This document shows positions 25,855 through 34,798 of a stretch of 64,000 bases of DNA, piece after piece. The stretch spans positions 1-64,000 of the forward strand of contig NZ_JADLQQ010000016.1 of assembly GCF_015477765.1 (NCBI RefSeq), given 5' to 3'. The stretch's first letter is position 1. Each line of letters opens with the position of its first letter. The position numbers were made by a program, and so were the translations under genes. Origin of the DNA: Nocardia transvalensis (lineage in GTDB: Bacteria > Actinomycetota > Actinomycetes > Mycobacteriales > Mycobacteriaceae). Below the pieces are notes generated by a model. That model worked only from the letters and a program-made list of their open reading frames with translations, was not told the origin of the DNA and did no database searches.

Positions 25855-25895
25855 CCCTGTTGATTCCGGCCAAAAGCATGCCGGAATCAACAGGG
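25855..25895. terminator. Hairpin with CAAAAGCAT loop (family member 1)
   Basis: Perfect 16-bp stem (25855-25870 with 25880-25895) closed by GGC/GCC around the 9-nt loop CAAAAGCAT. It begins one base after the VOC stop codon, so it can act as a terminator for the plus strand. The same loop recurs in hairpins at 25958-26002 and 42906-42928. Confidence 0.75.
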
Positions 25896-25957
25896 ATGGT
25901 GGGGTGAGCGCCGCCCTCGCACGCCCAGCACATCACCCTTCGCACGCCCGCTCGACT

Positions 25958-26002
25958 ACCTTTGTCGGTCCCGGCATGCTTTTCGCCGGGACCGACAAAG
26001 GT
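25958..26002. terminator. Hairpin with ATGCTTTTC loop (family member 2)
   Basis: Perfect 18-bp stem (25958-25975 with 25985-26002) around ATGCTTTTC, directly beyond the DUF2505 stop at 26004 on the minus strand. The loop is the reverse complement form of member 1; the outer stem sequence is different yet fully complementary. Confidence 0.75.
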
Positions 26003-26003
26003 T

Positions 26004-26507
26004 CTAGGCCTCGGCCTTGCTCAGCCACTCCTCGATGAACTTGCGTTCGCTGTTGACCACCCGGTGCTGCAGCTGTTCGGCGAGTGGTTCGATGGCGCCG
26101 CCGACCAGCGGCACCTTCACCGTCACCGTTCCGGCCACCTCGATCTCCGAACCCTCGGCGGTGGACCGCAGCAGGTAAGCGCCCTCCATGGCGGTGGTGA
26201 TGCCGCGCGAGGCGCCGACGAAGGTGCCCCGGGCGGTGTCGCCGTCGAGCGGGCCCCAGTTGTCGGTGCGCTCGAGCACGAGTTCGCTCTTGAGCACCTT
26301 GCTCACGATGGACGGGATCTTGTCGGCCCGGGCCTTCTCGCTCATATGGATGCGGATGGTCCCCGGGCCCTCGGGGTGGGACAGATCGAGGGTGGCGGTT
26401 TCGGCGCCGGCGAACCTCGCCTGCCAGAGTTCGTCGCTGGTGATCGCCCGGTGAAGCTCTTCTACCGGGACGCTGTATGACACGGTGAAGCTGAATTTTC
26501 GGGACAT
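26004..26507 (-). CDS. DUF2505 domain protein
   Basis: 167 residues from MSRKFSFTVSYSVPVEELHR. The sequence pattern (SDELWQARFAGAETATLDLS; GGAIEPLAEQLQHRVVNSER near the end) fits DUF2505, a SRPBCC/START-like fold expected to bind a hydrophobic ligand. Function unknown. It converges with the VOC gene, separated by two strong hairpins, and is divergent from the DUF3592 gene by 40 bp. A longer reading frame to 26561 overlaps that gene and is rejected. Confidence 0.8.
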   Translation of the reverse strand: MSRKFSFTVSYSVPVEELHRAITSDELWQARFAGAETATLDLSHPEGPGTIRIHMSEKARADKIPSIVSKVLKSELVLERTDNWGPLDGDTARGTFVGASRGITTAMEGAYLLRSTAEGSEIEVAGTVTVKVPLVGGAIEPLAEQLQHRVVNSERKFIEEWLSKAEA

Positions 26508-26547
26508 GGCCGCACACGCTAGCCGAGCAATGCAATAGCCTTGTGCA

Positions 26548-27018
26548 GTGTCGGAAACCACGCAGTCTGATCACCGGCGCGAGCAACCGACCGACCGCCG
26601 CTCGATTCGCTTGCGGCGGACCCGGATCGGGGTTCTGGTCGCCGCGGTCACGGTGAGCGTGCTGGCGGTGCTGCTGGTGCTGGCGGCCTGGCGCGACGAC
26701 CTGCTGATCAGTTCGAACAAGGGCGTGACCAGCGCCGAAGTCCTGTCGGCGGGCCGATTGCGGTCGGCTGTGGTCTTCACCACACCCGATGGGCAGACCC
26801 ACAATCCGAAGGTCGGCGTGCTGTATCCGACCAAACTCACCGCGGGCGAACGCATCAACGTCGAATACAGCAAGAGCGATCCGGACCTGGTGCGGGTGGC
26901 CGGGCGCGATGCGCGGGTGGCGATCATTCCCGCGCTGTCGGTGATCGTGGTGGCGTGGGCGCTGGCGCTGCCGGTGCTGTGGCTGCTGCGCCGCGGTGAG
27001 CGACGGGAACGCCCCTGA
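26548..27018 (+). CDS. DUF3592-type membrane protein
   Basis: 156 residues from GTG: basic N-terminus, a transmembrane helix (GVLVAAVTVSVLAVLLVLAAW), an extracytoplasmic domain of about 70 residues with VFTTPDGQTHNPKVGVLYPT and INVEYSKSDPDLVRVAG, then a second helix (IIPALSVIVVAWALALPVLW) and a basic tail. This is the DUF3592 layout. Function unknown. It precedes mgtA by 83 nt on the same strand. Confidence 0.8.
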   Translation: MSETTQSDHRREQPTDRRSIRLRRTRIGVLVAAVTVSVLAVLLVLAAWRDDLLISSNKGVTSAEVLSAGRLRSAVVFTTPDGQTHNPKVGVLYPTKLTAGERINVEYSKSDPDLVRVAGRDARVAIIPALSVIVVAWALALPVLWLLRRGERRERP

Positions 27019-27101
27019 GGTCGTGCAGAGTTCGCCGGATCTTCGAATAGGCGTCATGTGCGTGTGACGGCCCGGCGTGGCGGAATGGGAACACTCGGGG
27101 T

Positions 27102-28244
27102 GTGCGAGTAGCGATCGTCGCGGAGTCCTTCCTGCCGAATATGAACGGCGTGGTGAATTCCGTGCTGCAGGTGCTCGACCACTTGGACCGCCACGGTCAC
27201 GAGGCCCTGGTCATCGCGCCGGACACCCCGCGCGGGCTGCCGTCGGCCGCGCGCGAGCACGGCCGCTTCCCGGTGGTGCGGGTTCCGGCGGTGATGGTGC
27301 CCAAGATCAGTTCGCTGCCGGTGGGTCTGCCGCAGCCGGTGATCACCGCGGCGATCGATGAATTCGATGCCGATGTCGTGCATCTGGCCTCGCCGTTCCT
27401 GCTGGGTGCGGGCGGGGTGGCGGCGGCGCTGCGGCTGGATCTGCCGGCGGTCGCGGTGTATCAGACCGATGTCGCCGGATTCGCCAAGAGTTACGGATTG
27501 GGCCCGGCGCGCCGCGCCGCCTGGGCGTGGACCCGGCGCATTCACGAGCGCGCCGCACGCACCCTCGCGCCCTCCACTGCTGCTGCGGAAGACCTTGCGG
27601 CCCACGGAATTCCGCGCGTGCATCGGTGGGCGCGCGGGGTGGACATCGCCCGCTTCACCCCGTCGGCCCGCGACGAGGAGTTGCGTGCGGCCTGGTCGGC
27701 CGAGGACAAGTTGATCGTCGGATTCGTGGGTCGGCTCGCTCCCGAGAAGCATGTGGAGCGGCTGGCCGCGCTGGCCCAGGATCGGGATATTCAGCTGGTG
27801 ATCGTCGGCGACGGCCCGGAACGCGCACGGCTGGCGCAGCTGATGCCCTCGGCGATCTTCACCGGAGAACTGGGCGGATCGGAGCTGGCCAGGGCGTACG
27901 CCAGCCTCGACGTGATGGTGCACCCGGGCGAGCACGAAACCTTCTGCCAGGGCGTGCAGGAGGCGCTGGCCTCCGGTCTGCCGGTGATCGGCCCCGATGC
28001 GGGCGGGCCGCGGGATCTGATCGCCCACTGCCGCAACGGCTATCTGCTGCCCGTGGACCGCTTCGGCGAGCTGCTGCCCAGCGCCGTTGCGGCCCTGCAG
28101 GATCCGCAGCTGCGCACCCGATTCGCCACCGCCGCCCGCAAATCGGTGCTGCACCGCACCTGGCCCGCCATCTGCACGGAACTGATGGGCCACTACGCCG
28201 AGGTCATCGGCACCAACGGCCACACCGTCTACCGCACCGCTTGA
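27102..28244 (+). CDS. mgtA: GDP-mannose-dependent alpha-mannosyltransferase (MgtA)
   Basis: GT-B (GT4) glycosyltransferase of 380 residues, starting GTG CGA GTA (MRVAIVAESFLPNMNGVVNS). The C-terminal domain has VGFVGRLAPEKHVERL and the EX7E-type donor site HPGEHETFCQGVQEALASG. The homologue in mycobacteria, next to menG (Rv0557/Rv0558), adds mannose to glycolipid anchors (GlcAGroAc2 or PIM-type) in lipomannan-related synthesis. Order and family agree here. Confidence 0.88.
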   Translation: MRVAIVAESFLPNMNGVVNSVLQVLDHLDRHGHEALVIAPDTPRGLPSAAREHGRFPVVRVPAVMVPKISSLPVGLPQPVITAAIDEFDADVVHLASPFLLGAGGVAAALRLDLPAVAVYQTDVAGFAKSYGLGPARRAAWAWTRRIHERAARTLAPSTAAAEDLAAHGIPRVHRWARGVDIARFTPSARDEELRAAWSAEDKLIVGFVGRLAPEKHVERLAALAQDRDIQLVIVGDGPERARLAQLMPSAIFTGELGGSELARAYASLDVMVHPGEHETFCQGVQEALASGLPVIGPDAGGPRDLIAHCRNGYLLPVDRFGELLPSAVAALQDPQLRTRFATAARKSVLHRTWPAICTELMGHYAEVIGTNGHTVYRTA

Positions 28245-28253
28245 ATAAATCGC

Positions 28254-28282
28254 TGGACGGTAGCGCGGGTGTGTCGTAGCCT
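28254..28282 (+). promoter_or_regulatory. Candidate promoter of the erm leader
   Basis: TGGACG (28254-28259), a 17-nt spacer and TAGCCT (28277-28282), with an AT-rich AATAAAT directly upstream of the -35. In mycobacteria an AT-rich block just upstream of the -35 is the mark of WhiB7 activation, which controls erm genes there. The element match is seen; WhiB7 control is inference. Confidence 0.4.
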
Positions 28283-28304
28283 GCCTCGCGTGGGAGGTCC
28301 AGGC

Positions 28305-28391
28305 ATGAACGGAGCGTGCGCGGTGGGCGCGTACTTCATCCGGCTGCGCACGGGGACCCGGGCCCTGCCTGCGCATCGCACCACGTCGTGA
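28305..28391 (+). CDS. Putative 28-residue leader peptide of erm
   Basis: A short reading frame MNGACAVGAYFIRLRTGTRA, then LPAHRTTS, with an excellent GGGAGG 7 nt before its ATG, ends 115 nt before the erm ATG. It contains R-L-R, the kind of Arg-X-Arg motif where macrolide-bound ribosomes stall in the ErmDL leader. A role as drug-sensing attenuator is therefore plausible. Too short for coding statistics; the evidence is the ribosome site, the position and the motif. Confidence 0.55.
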   Translation: MNGACAVGAYFIRLRTGTRALPAHRTTS

Positions 28392-28487
28392 CTCGGTCTC
28401 GCTGACCGGAATTCTCATCGTCGGCCGATAGGCCGTTTGCTGCGCTTCGGCATGGGTCCGGGCGAATCACCTTTTCCGATTCGACCG

Positions 28488-28499
28488 CTCCGTTCGGAG
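28488..28499 (+). promoter_or_regulatory. Hairpin covering the erm ribosome-binding site
   Basis: CTCC (28488-28491) can pair with GGAG (28496-28499) of the erm Shine-Dalgarno GGAGG around a 4-nt loop, hiding it. A small stem, but in the place expected for translational attenuation. Confidence 0.35.
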
Positions 28500-28506
28500 G
28501 ACACCC

Positions 28507-29286
28507 ATGTCCCGTACGTTTTCGCGTACCCGCAGAACGCTGTCCCAGAATTTCCTCGTCGACGCCGGTGCCGCGCAGCTGATCGTGCGTTCGTCCGGCG
28601 TGCGCCGCGACGACCTGATCGTCGAGATAGGCCCCGGAGACGGCATGCTGACCCGGCGCCTCGTCAGCGCGGGTCGGCGCGTACTGGCCTACGAGAAGGA
28701 CCCGCACTATGTCCGACTCCTGGCTCGGCGCTATGCGGATGACAACCGAATTCGCCTCTACCACAGCGATATCCGTGACGTCGCGCCGCCGCGGCAACCC
28801 TTCGCGGTGGTCGCCAACGTCCCGTTCGCCCTCACCACCGACATTGTGCGGTGGTGCCTCGAGGCCCGCCATCTGACCTCGGCAACCCTGGTGACCCAGC
28901 TCGAATTCGCCCGCAAACACAGCGGCGATTACGGGCGCTGGTCGAAATTGACCGTCACCCATTGGCCTTGGACCGCAATGGCCTTGGGCCCGCGGGTGGA
29001 CCGCGTCAAATTCCATCCGCGCCCACGGGTCGACGCCGCCGTGCTCCACCTGAACCGGCGTGCGGCACCGCTCCTTCCACGCACCGCCGCCCCCGAATAC
29101 CGCCGCCTGGTGGAGCTCGGGTTCTCGGGCGTCGGCGGCTCACTGGCGGCGTCGCTGCGGAGGCACTATCCGGCAGGTGCGGTGCGACAGGCCTGCGCGC
29201 GAGCGGGAGTGGGGCTCGATCTGCCGGTCGGATACGTCTCCCCCGATGCCTGGGTCGACCTGTTCCGAGCGTTGTCGAGGGTGTGA
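28507..29286 (+). CDS. erm: Erm-type 23S rRNA adenine N6-methyltransferase
   Basis: SAM-dependent methylase of A2058 giving macrolide-lincosamide-streptogramin resistance, 259 residues. N-terminal RTRRTLSQNFLVDA is typical of KsgA/Erm proteins. Motif I VEIGPGDG at 39-46, acidic YEKD after beta-2 at about 62-65, and catalytic N-V-P-F at 104-107. The lack of the KsgA-type NLPY and the Arg-rich N-terminus favour Erm over KsgA. GGAGG lies 7 nt before the ATG. It is inserted between mgtA and menG, which are adjacent in mycobacteria. Confidence 0.88.
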   Translation: MSRTFSRTRRTLSQNFLVDAGAAQLIVRSSGVRRDDLIVEIGPGDGMLTRRLVSAGRRVLAYEKDPHYVRLLARRYADDNRIRLYHSDIRDVAPPRQPFAVVANVPFALTTDIVRWCLEARHLTSATLVTQLEFARKHSGDYGRWSKLTVTHWPWTAMALGPRVDRVKFHPRPRVDAAVLHLNRRAAPLLPRTAAPEYRRLVELGFSGVGGSLAASLRRHYPAGAVRQACARAGVGLDLPVGYVSPDAWVDLFRALSRV

Positions 29287-29334
29287 GAAGGAAGGCGGGA
29301 AGGCGGAGGTCGCGGCGGGGTAGGGTCTCACGTT

Positions 29335-30039
29335 GTGGCGAAGACAGAGTCGTTTCGGGCCTCGTTGGACAAGCAGCCGCACGAGGTCGCGTCGATGTTC
29401 GACGGGGTGGCCGAGCGGTACGACCTCACCAATACCGTGATCTCCGCGGGGCAGGACCGGTACTGGCGGTGGGCGACACGCAAAGCGCTGGCGCTGCGGC
29501 CCGGCGAGCGGGTGCTCGATCTCGCCGCCGGGACCGGCGTGTCCACCCTGGAGTTCAGCAAGTCCGGCGCCTGGTGTGTCGCCACCGACTTCTCCCAGGG
29601 CATGCTGCAGGCGGGCCGGTTCCGCAATGTCCCGATGGTGGCCGGCGACGCCACCGCGCTGCCGTTCGCCGACGAGGCGTTCGACGCGGTCACCATCTCC
29701 TACGGGCTGCGCAACATCTCCGACACCGATGCCGCGCTGCGCGAAATGCTGCGGGTGACCAAGCCGGGCGGCCGTCTGGTCGTCGCGGAATTCTCCTCCC
29801 CGGTGTTCGGGCCGTTTCGCACTGTTTACATGGAATACCTGATGAAGGCGCTGCCGCGGGTCGCCCGCGCGGTCAGCAGCAATCCGGACGCCTACGTCTA
29901 CCTGGCCGAATCCATCCGGGCCTGGCCGAATCAGCCGCAGCTGGCGCTGCGCATCGCCGACGCCGGATGGTCGGCGGTGAAATGGCGCAACCTCACCGGC
30001 GGGATCGTCGCGCTGCACCGGGCCTACAAGCTGGGATAA
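29335..30039 (+). CDS. menG: Demethylmenaquinone methyltransferase
   Basis: SAM-dependent C-methyltransferase for the last ring step of menaquinone synthesis, 234 residues from GTG. UbiE/MenG signatures: MFDGVAERYDLTNTVISAGQ at 21-40, motif I VLDLAAGTGVST at 60-71, and ISYGLRNISDTDAALREMLR. Single gene with menD, menB, menE and menA all within the window. Confidence 0.95.
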   Translation: MAKTESFRASLDKQPHEVASMFDGVAERYDLTNTVISAGQDRYWRWATRKALALRPGERVLDLAAGTGVSTLEFSKSGAWCVATDFSQGMLQAGRFRNVPMVAGDATALPFADEAFDAVTISYGLRNISDTDAALREMLRVTKPGGRLVVAEFSSPVFGPFRTVYMEYLMKALPRVARAVSSNPDAYVYLAESIRAWPNQPQLALRIADAGWSAVKWRNLTGGIVALHRAYKLG

Positions 30040-30158
30040 CGCCGTTTCGGTGAGATCTATCACTCCTCACAGCGAAGATTCGCGGCTGTGCGGTCCTTCG
30101 TCACCTGGCGATAACGTCCGGTAAATCCGCCGCAATCGCGAGCCGAGATGATCGGCTC

Positions 30159-33100
30159 ATGTCGCCGGACGCAGTCACCCACCGCACGCCGAGCACGGTC
30201 CACACCACGTGCTCCTACTGCGGCGTGGGCTGCGGCATCGTCGTCGAGACCGGGGCCGACGAGCGGGGTGCGCCGATGATCGCCAAGGTCAGCGGCGACA
30301 AACTGCATCCGGTCAACGCCGGCCGGCTGTGCACCAAGGGCGCCACCCACGCCGACCTGATGCGGGCGCCCGGCCGCATGGCCACCGCCTACCGGCGCCC
30401 CGAACGCGGCCAGCCGCCGCTGCCGATCCCCGTCGACGATGCCGTGCGCGAGGCTGCCGAGCGGCTGCGCGACATTCTCGAGCGGTACGGGCCCGATGCG
30501 ATCGCCCTCTACGTCTCCGGGCAGATGTCGATGGAGGCGCAGTATCTGGCCACCAAGCTGGCGAAGGGCTATCTGCACACGATCCACCTCGAGGCGAACT
30601 CCCGGCTGTGCATGGCCAGCGCCGGAACCGGCTACAAACAGTCGCTGGGCGCCGACGGGCCGCCCGGCTCCTACGACGACATCGATCACGCCGATCTGTT
30701 CTTCGTGATCGGCGCGAATATGGCCGACTGCCATCCGATCCTGTTCCTGCGCATGGCCGATCGGCTGAAAACCGGTGCGAAACTGATCGTCGCCGACCCG
30801 CGCCGTACCGAGAACGCCGCGCGTGCAGACCTTTTCCTGCAGTTGCGGCCGGGAACCGACCTGGCACTGCTGAACGGTCTGCTCCACCTGCTCGTCGAGA
30901 ACGGGGATATCGACTCCGATTTCATTGCCGAGCACACCGAGGGCTGGGAGGCGATGCCGGAGTTCCTGGCCGACTATCCTCCGGCCCGGGTCGCCGAGAT
31001 CACCGGCCTTGCCGAGGACGATATCCGCACGGCCGCGCGCTGGATCGGCGCGGCCGGGGAATGGATGTCGCTGTGGACGATGGGGCTCAACCAGTCCACG
31101 CACGGCACGTGGAACACGAATGCGATCTGCAATCTGCATCTGGCGACGGGCGCCATCTGCCGGCCCGGTAGCGGCCCGTTCTCACTCACCGGTCAGCCGA
31201 ATGCCATGGGCGGCAGGGAGATGGGCTACATGGGTGCGGGGCTGCCCGGTCAGCGCAGCGTGCACGCGGAACCGGATCGGAGGTTCGTCGAAACCGCCTG
31301 GGGTCTCGAGCCCGGCACCATTCGCGCCGCGGCCGGGCCGGGCACCATCGACATGTTCCGCGGCCTGGCCGACGGCCGGATCAAGGCATGCTGGATCATC
31401 TGCTCCAATCCCGTTGCGTCCGTGGCCAACCGAAAGACCGTGATCGCCGGGCTGGAGCAGGCGGAGCTGGTCATCGCGCAGGACGTCTACACCGAAACCG
31501 CCACCAATGCCTACGCCGACCTGATGCTGCCCGCCACGCTGTGGGCGGAATCCGATGCGACGATGGTGAATTCGGAGCGCACGGTGACCCTGTTGCAGCG
31601 GGCCGTGGACCCGGTCGGCGAGGCCCGGCCCGACTGGCTGTTGATCGCGCAGGTGGCCACGGCCATGGGTTTCGACGGGTTCGATTTCGCTTCCAGCGCC
31701 GAGGTTTTCGAGGAGATCCGCCACTTCGCCAACCCGGCCACCGGCTACGACCTGCGCGGAATCAGCTACGACGGGCTGCGGGAGGGGCCGATGCAGTGGC
31801 CCTGCCCGGATCCGGTGCGGCGGCGCAATCCGATTCGCTATGTCAACGACGGGGTGAGCCAGGAGCCCTACGTCGACGAATTCGGGCATCGGCCGCGGCT
31901 CGCCTTCGCCACGCCCAACCGGCGGGCCGTGTTCTGGCCGCGGCCGCACATGCTGCCGGACGAAATGCCGGACGACGACTATCCGTTCGTGCTCAATACC
32001 GGGCGGCTGCCGCATCAGTGGCACACCATGACCAAGACCGGGCGGGTGCCGAAGCTCAACCACCTGAACGGGAAACCGTTTCTCGAGGTGCATCCCGACG
32101 ACGCCGAGCGGCTCGGCGTGCGGTCCGGTGACCAGCTCGAACTCGCCTCGCGACGGGGGCGGGCGGTGCTTCCGGTGCGGATCAGCGACAGGGTGCGGCC
32201 GGGTGCTTGCTTCGCACCGTTTCATTGGAACGACGAGCAGGGTGAGTACCTGACGGTGAACGCCGTCACCAACGACGCCGTCGACGCGGACTCGCTGCAG
32301 CCGGAGTTCAAGGTGTGCGCGGTGGCCCTGCGCCGGGTCGCGACGGTGCCGGAACCGGTCGAGGCGGAGGACACGGTGGCACCGCTGCCCGACGGTTCCG
32401 GACATCCGCTGTCGGTCATGCTGGGCTTGGAGACCGCCACCCCGCCGACACTCAGCGAGACCGAGCGGATCTACCTCGGCGGGTATCTGGCTGCGCTGCA
32501 ATCACTTCCGATCCAGGGGCAGCCGGTGCTGCCGGACACCGCGCCGCTGTCGCCGCACACCCGGATGTGGATCAACGGACTGCTGGCCGGTATGTATTCC
32601 CGGTCCGGCGGACCCGAACCGGTCGCCGGTGCGGCAGCGGCCAAGCCGATCACCGTGCTGTGGGCGTCGCAGACCGGGACCGCCGAGGAACTGGCCGCGC
32701 TGACCGCGCAACGGTTGGCCGAATCAGGGTATGCGCCACGGCTGCTGGATATGGACTCGTGCGAACTCACCGCACTCACCGGTGACGTGCTGGTGATCAC
32801 CAGCACGTTCGGCGACGGTGGTCCGCCCGACAACGGTGCCGACTTCTGGGAGCGGCTGCACGACAGCGCGATACGGCTGTCCGGGGTGCGCTACGCGGTC
32901 TTCGCGCTCGGGGACTCCTCCTACGACGACTTCTGCGGGCACGGGCGAACGTTGGATCGGGCCTTCGCCGAACGCGGTGCCACCCGGCTGCTTCCACGCA
33001 TCGACAGCGAGCCCGATCATGCCCAGTTGTCGGAACGCTGGCTCGACGACGTGCTCGGCGCGTTGGGCGATTCTGGGGGACAACGAGATTCGGTGGAGAG

Positions 33101-34301
33101 GGCGCCGTCCGGCGCCCGCACGTCCACGCTGCTGCTGTCGCGCCCGGCAGCTCCGTCGTTCGGTCGCACACAGCAGGCCGCTCCCCTGTTCACGCGCAAC
33201 GCCCCGGCGACGGTTCCGCTGGTCCGCAACGAACTGCTCTCGCGGTCCGGCACCGCGAAGGAGGTGCGGCAGTTCGGATTCGACCTCGGCGAACTCGACG
33301 CCACCTACGAGGTCGGGGATGCGCTGGGTGTCTGGCCGACCAACGGCGACGACCTGGTGTCGGAATGGCTGTCGGTCACCGGCCTGGACGGTCGGCGGGT
33401 GGTCGAGGTCGACGATCGGGAGTTGCCGCTCGCGCAGGCGCTGCGGACCCGGTACGACATCAGCAAGGTCAGCCACGATCTGTTGAGCTTCGTCGCCGAG
33501 CACAATCCGAGTCAGCGGCTGGCCAAACTTCTGCGCCGCGACAATCGCAACGAACTCGACCGGTATCTGTGGGATCGGCAGGCCGTCGATGTGCTGCGCG
33601 ATTTCCCGGCCCGGGCGGATCTGATCGAGTGGCTGGGTGTGCTGAAAAAGCTGCAGCCACGGCAGTATTCGATCTCCTCCAGCCCATTGGTCAGCCCGCG
33701 CGAGGTCCAGTTGACGGTCGGGGTGGTGCGGTACGGGGATCCGGCGGCGCGCCGGGGCGGGGTCTGCTCGACGTTCCTGGCCGACCGCTGCCGGGACGGG
33801 CTGGTGCCGATATTCCTGCAGCGGGCACCGCATTTCCGGCCGCCGCTGGACCCGGCCGCACCGATGATCATGATCGGTCCCGGCACCGGTATCGCGCCGT
33901 TCCGCGGATTCCTGCACGAACGCCGCGCGCTGGGCTGCCGCGGCCGCAACTGGTTGTTCTTCGGGGATCAGCACGCCGAGCACAACTTCTACTACCGCGA
34001 CGAACTCGAGGACATGTTCCGCACCGGCTTCCTCACCCGGCTGGATCTGGCATTCTCCCGCGATCAGCGCGAGCGAATCTATGTGCAGCACCGCATGATC
34101 GAGCACGGTGCGGAACTGTGGGGCTGGCTGCAGGAGGGCGGCCACCTCTATGTCTGCGGCGCCGCCACCCGCATGGCGCGCGACGTCGACGACGCGCTGC
34201 TACGCATCGCCCGAGTGCACGGCCGCCTCGATGCCGATGCCGCCCTGGCCTTCAAGAAACAACTCATCGCCGAGAAGCGCTACGTCCGCGACGTGTACTG
34301 A
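30159..34301 (+). CDS. Nitrate reductase fused to CysJ-like flavoprotein reductase
   Basis: 1380-residue fusion. N-terminal [4Fe-4S] cluster with Cys 18, 21, 25 and 58 (CSYCGVGCG), then a bis-MGD molybdopterin oxidoreductase domain to about 560 and the molydop-binding domain (about 610-740, TGRLPHQWHTMTKTGR). Flavodoxin domain from about 830 (LWASQTGTAEE; TFGDGGPPDN), then FAD-binding (RQYSISSSPL near 1170) and NADPH-binding (IGPGTGIAPFRGFL near 1241) as in sulfite reductase flavoprotein. It probably passes NADPH electrons via FMN/FAD straight to an assimilatory nitrate reductase site in the cytoplasm. No nitrite reductase or nitrate transporter is adjacent. Confidence 0.9.
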   Translation: MSPDAVTHRTPSTVHTTCSYCGVGCGIVVETGADERGAPMIAKVSGDKLHPVNAGRLCTKGATHADLMRAPGRMATAYRRPERGQPPLPIPVDDAVREAAERLRDILERYGPDAIALYVSGQMSMEAQYLATKLAKGYLHTIHLEANSRLCMASAGTGYKQSLGADGPPGSYDDIDHADLFFVIGANMADCHPILFLRMADRLKTGAKLIVADPRRTENAARADLFLQLRPGTDLALLNGLLHLLVENGDIDSDFIAEHTEGWEAMPEFLADYPPARVAEITGLAEDDIRTAARWIGAAGEWMSLWTMGLNQSTHGTWNTNAICNLHLATGAICRPGSGPFSLTGQPNAMGGREMGYMGAGLPGQRSVHAEPDRRFVETAWGLEPGTIRAAAGPGTIDMFRGLADGRIKACWIICSNPVASVANRKTVIAGLEQAELVIAQDVYTETATNAYADLMLPATLWAESDATMVNSERTVTLLQRAVDPVGEARPDWLLIAQVATAMGFDGFDFASSAEVFEEIRHFANPATGYDLRGISYDGLREGPMQWPCPDPVRRRNPIRYVNDGVSQEPYVDEFGHRPRLAFATPNRRAVFWPRPHMLPDEMPDDDYPFVLNTGRLPHQWHTMTKTGRVPKLNHLNGKPFLEVHPDDAERLGVRSGDQLELASRRGRAVLPVRISDRVRPGACFAPFHWNDEQGEYLTVNAVTNDAVDADSLQPEFKVCAVALRRVATVPEPVEAEDTVAPLPDGSGHPLSVMLGLETATPPTLSETERIYLGGYLAALQSLPIQGQPVLPDTAPLSPHTRMWINGLLAGMYSRSGGPEPVAGAAAAKPITVLWASQTGTAEELAALTAQRLAESGYAPRLLDMDSCELTALTGDVLVITSTFGDGGPPDNGADFWERLHDSAIRLSGVRYAVFALGDSSYDDFCGHGRTLDRAFAERGATRLLPRIDSEPDHAQLSERWLDDVLGALGDSGGQRDSVERAPSGARTSTLLLSRPAAPSFGRTQQAAPLFTRNAPATVPLVRNELLSRSGTAKEVRQFGFDLGELDATYEVGDALGVWPTNGDDLVSEWLSVTGLDGRRVVEVDDRELPLAQALRTRYDISKVSHDLLSFVAEHNPSQRLAKLLRRDNRNELDRYLWDRQAVDVLRDFPARADLIEWLGVLKKLQPRQYSISSSPLVSPREVQLTVGVVRYGDPAARRGGVCSTFLADRCRDGLVPIFLQRAPHFRPPLDPAAPMIMIGPGTGIAPFRGFLHERRALGCRGRNWLFFGDQHAEHNFYYRDELEDMFRTGFLTRLDLAFSRDQRERIYVQHRMIEHGAELWGWLQEGGHLYVCGAATRMARDVDDALLRIARVHGRLDADAALAFKKQLIAEKRYVRDVY

Positions 34302-34313
34302 GCCGCGTACGGC

Positions 34314-34709
34314 TTACTCTTGCCGGACCTCGAAGGAATAGCCCTCGTAGCGGGCCGGGTCGAGCCAGTACACGCTCACCGAGCCGTCGGGCTGCGTTGC
34401 CGCCTCCCGCCACAGGTCCGCCGGTGTCGCCACGATCCAGCCTTCATCGTCCGGGCCCTCGATGCGCTGATACCGGGTGTAGGGCGCGGACACGACATAT
34501 GTGTTGTCGGGAGTGGCGATCTGGTCGAGCCAGTCGGGTACGGGGGTGTTGGCCAGCAACACCGTGTCGTCGTGGCTGAGATACACGCCGGCGTAGCCCT
34601 CCGCCGGGTCCACCTCGAATTCGGCGGCCGATGCCGAGCCCGCCCCGAGTAGCGCGGCCATCGCGCCGATCGCCACGCCACCACCAATGATCAACCGCTG
34701 TGCGGTCAT
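34314..34709 (-). CDS. Secreted protein of unknown function
   Basis: 131 residues with a Sec signal peptide (MTAQRLIIGGGVAIGAMAAL then GAGSASAAEF, cleavage likely after ASA). The mature part is acidic and aromatic-rich (LSHDDTVLLANTPVPDWLDQ; VSVYWLDPARYEGYSFEV) with no cysteine. I do not recognise a family. Convergent with the nitrate reductase gene, whose stop lies 12 nt away. Confidence 0.75.
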   Translation of the reverse strand: MTAQRLIIGGGVAIGAMAALLGAGSASAAEFEVDPAEGYAGVYLSHDDTVLLANTPVPDWLDQIATPDNTYVVSAPYTRYQRIEGPDDEGWIVATPADLWREAATQPDGSVSVYWLDPARYEGYSFEVRQE

Positions 34710-34798
34710 GTCGGGAATCCCCTCGTTCGAATGAACTGAACAGGAGATCTCATCACGAATTCAGTTGGAGTTCAAGACAAATCGGGCAACTCCTTCGG

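Noticed and set aside
27054..28418. 454-residue minus-strand frame opposite mgtA
   Set aside because: Overlaps mgtA completely, lacks recognisable domains and a ribosome site.
32724..34145. 473-residue minus-strand frame opposite the nitrate reductase
   Set aside because: Antisense to the flavodoxin and FAD domains, shadow composition.
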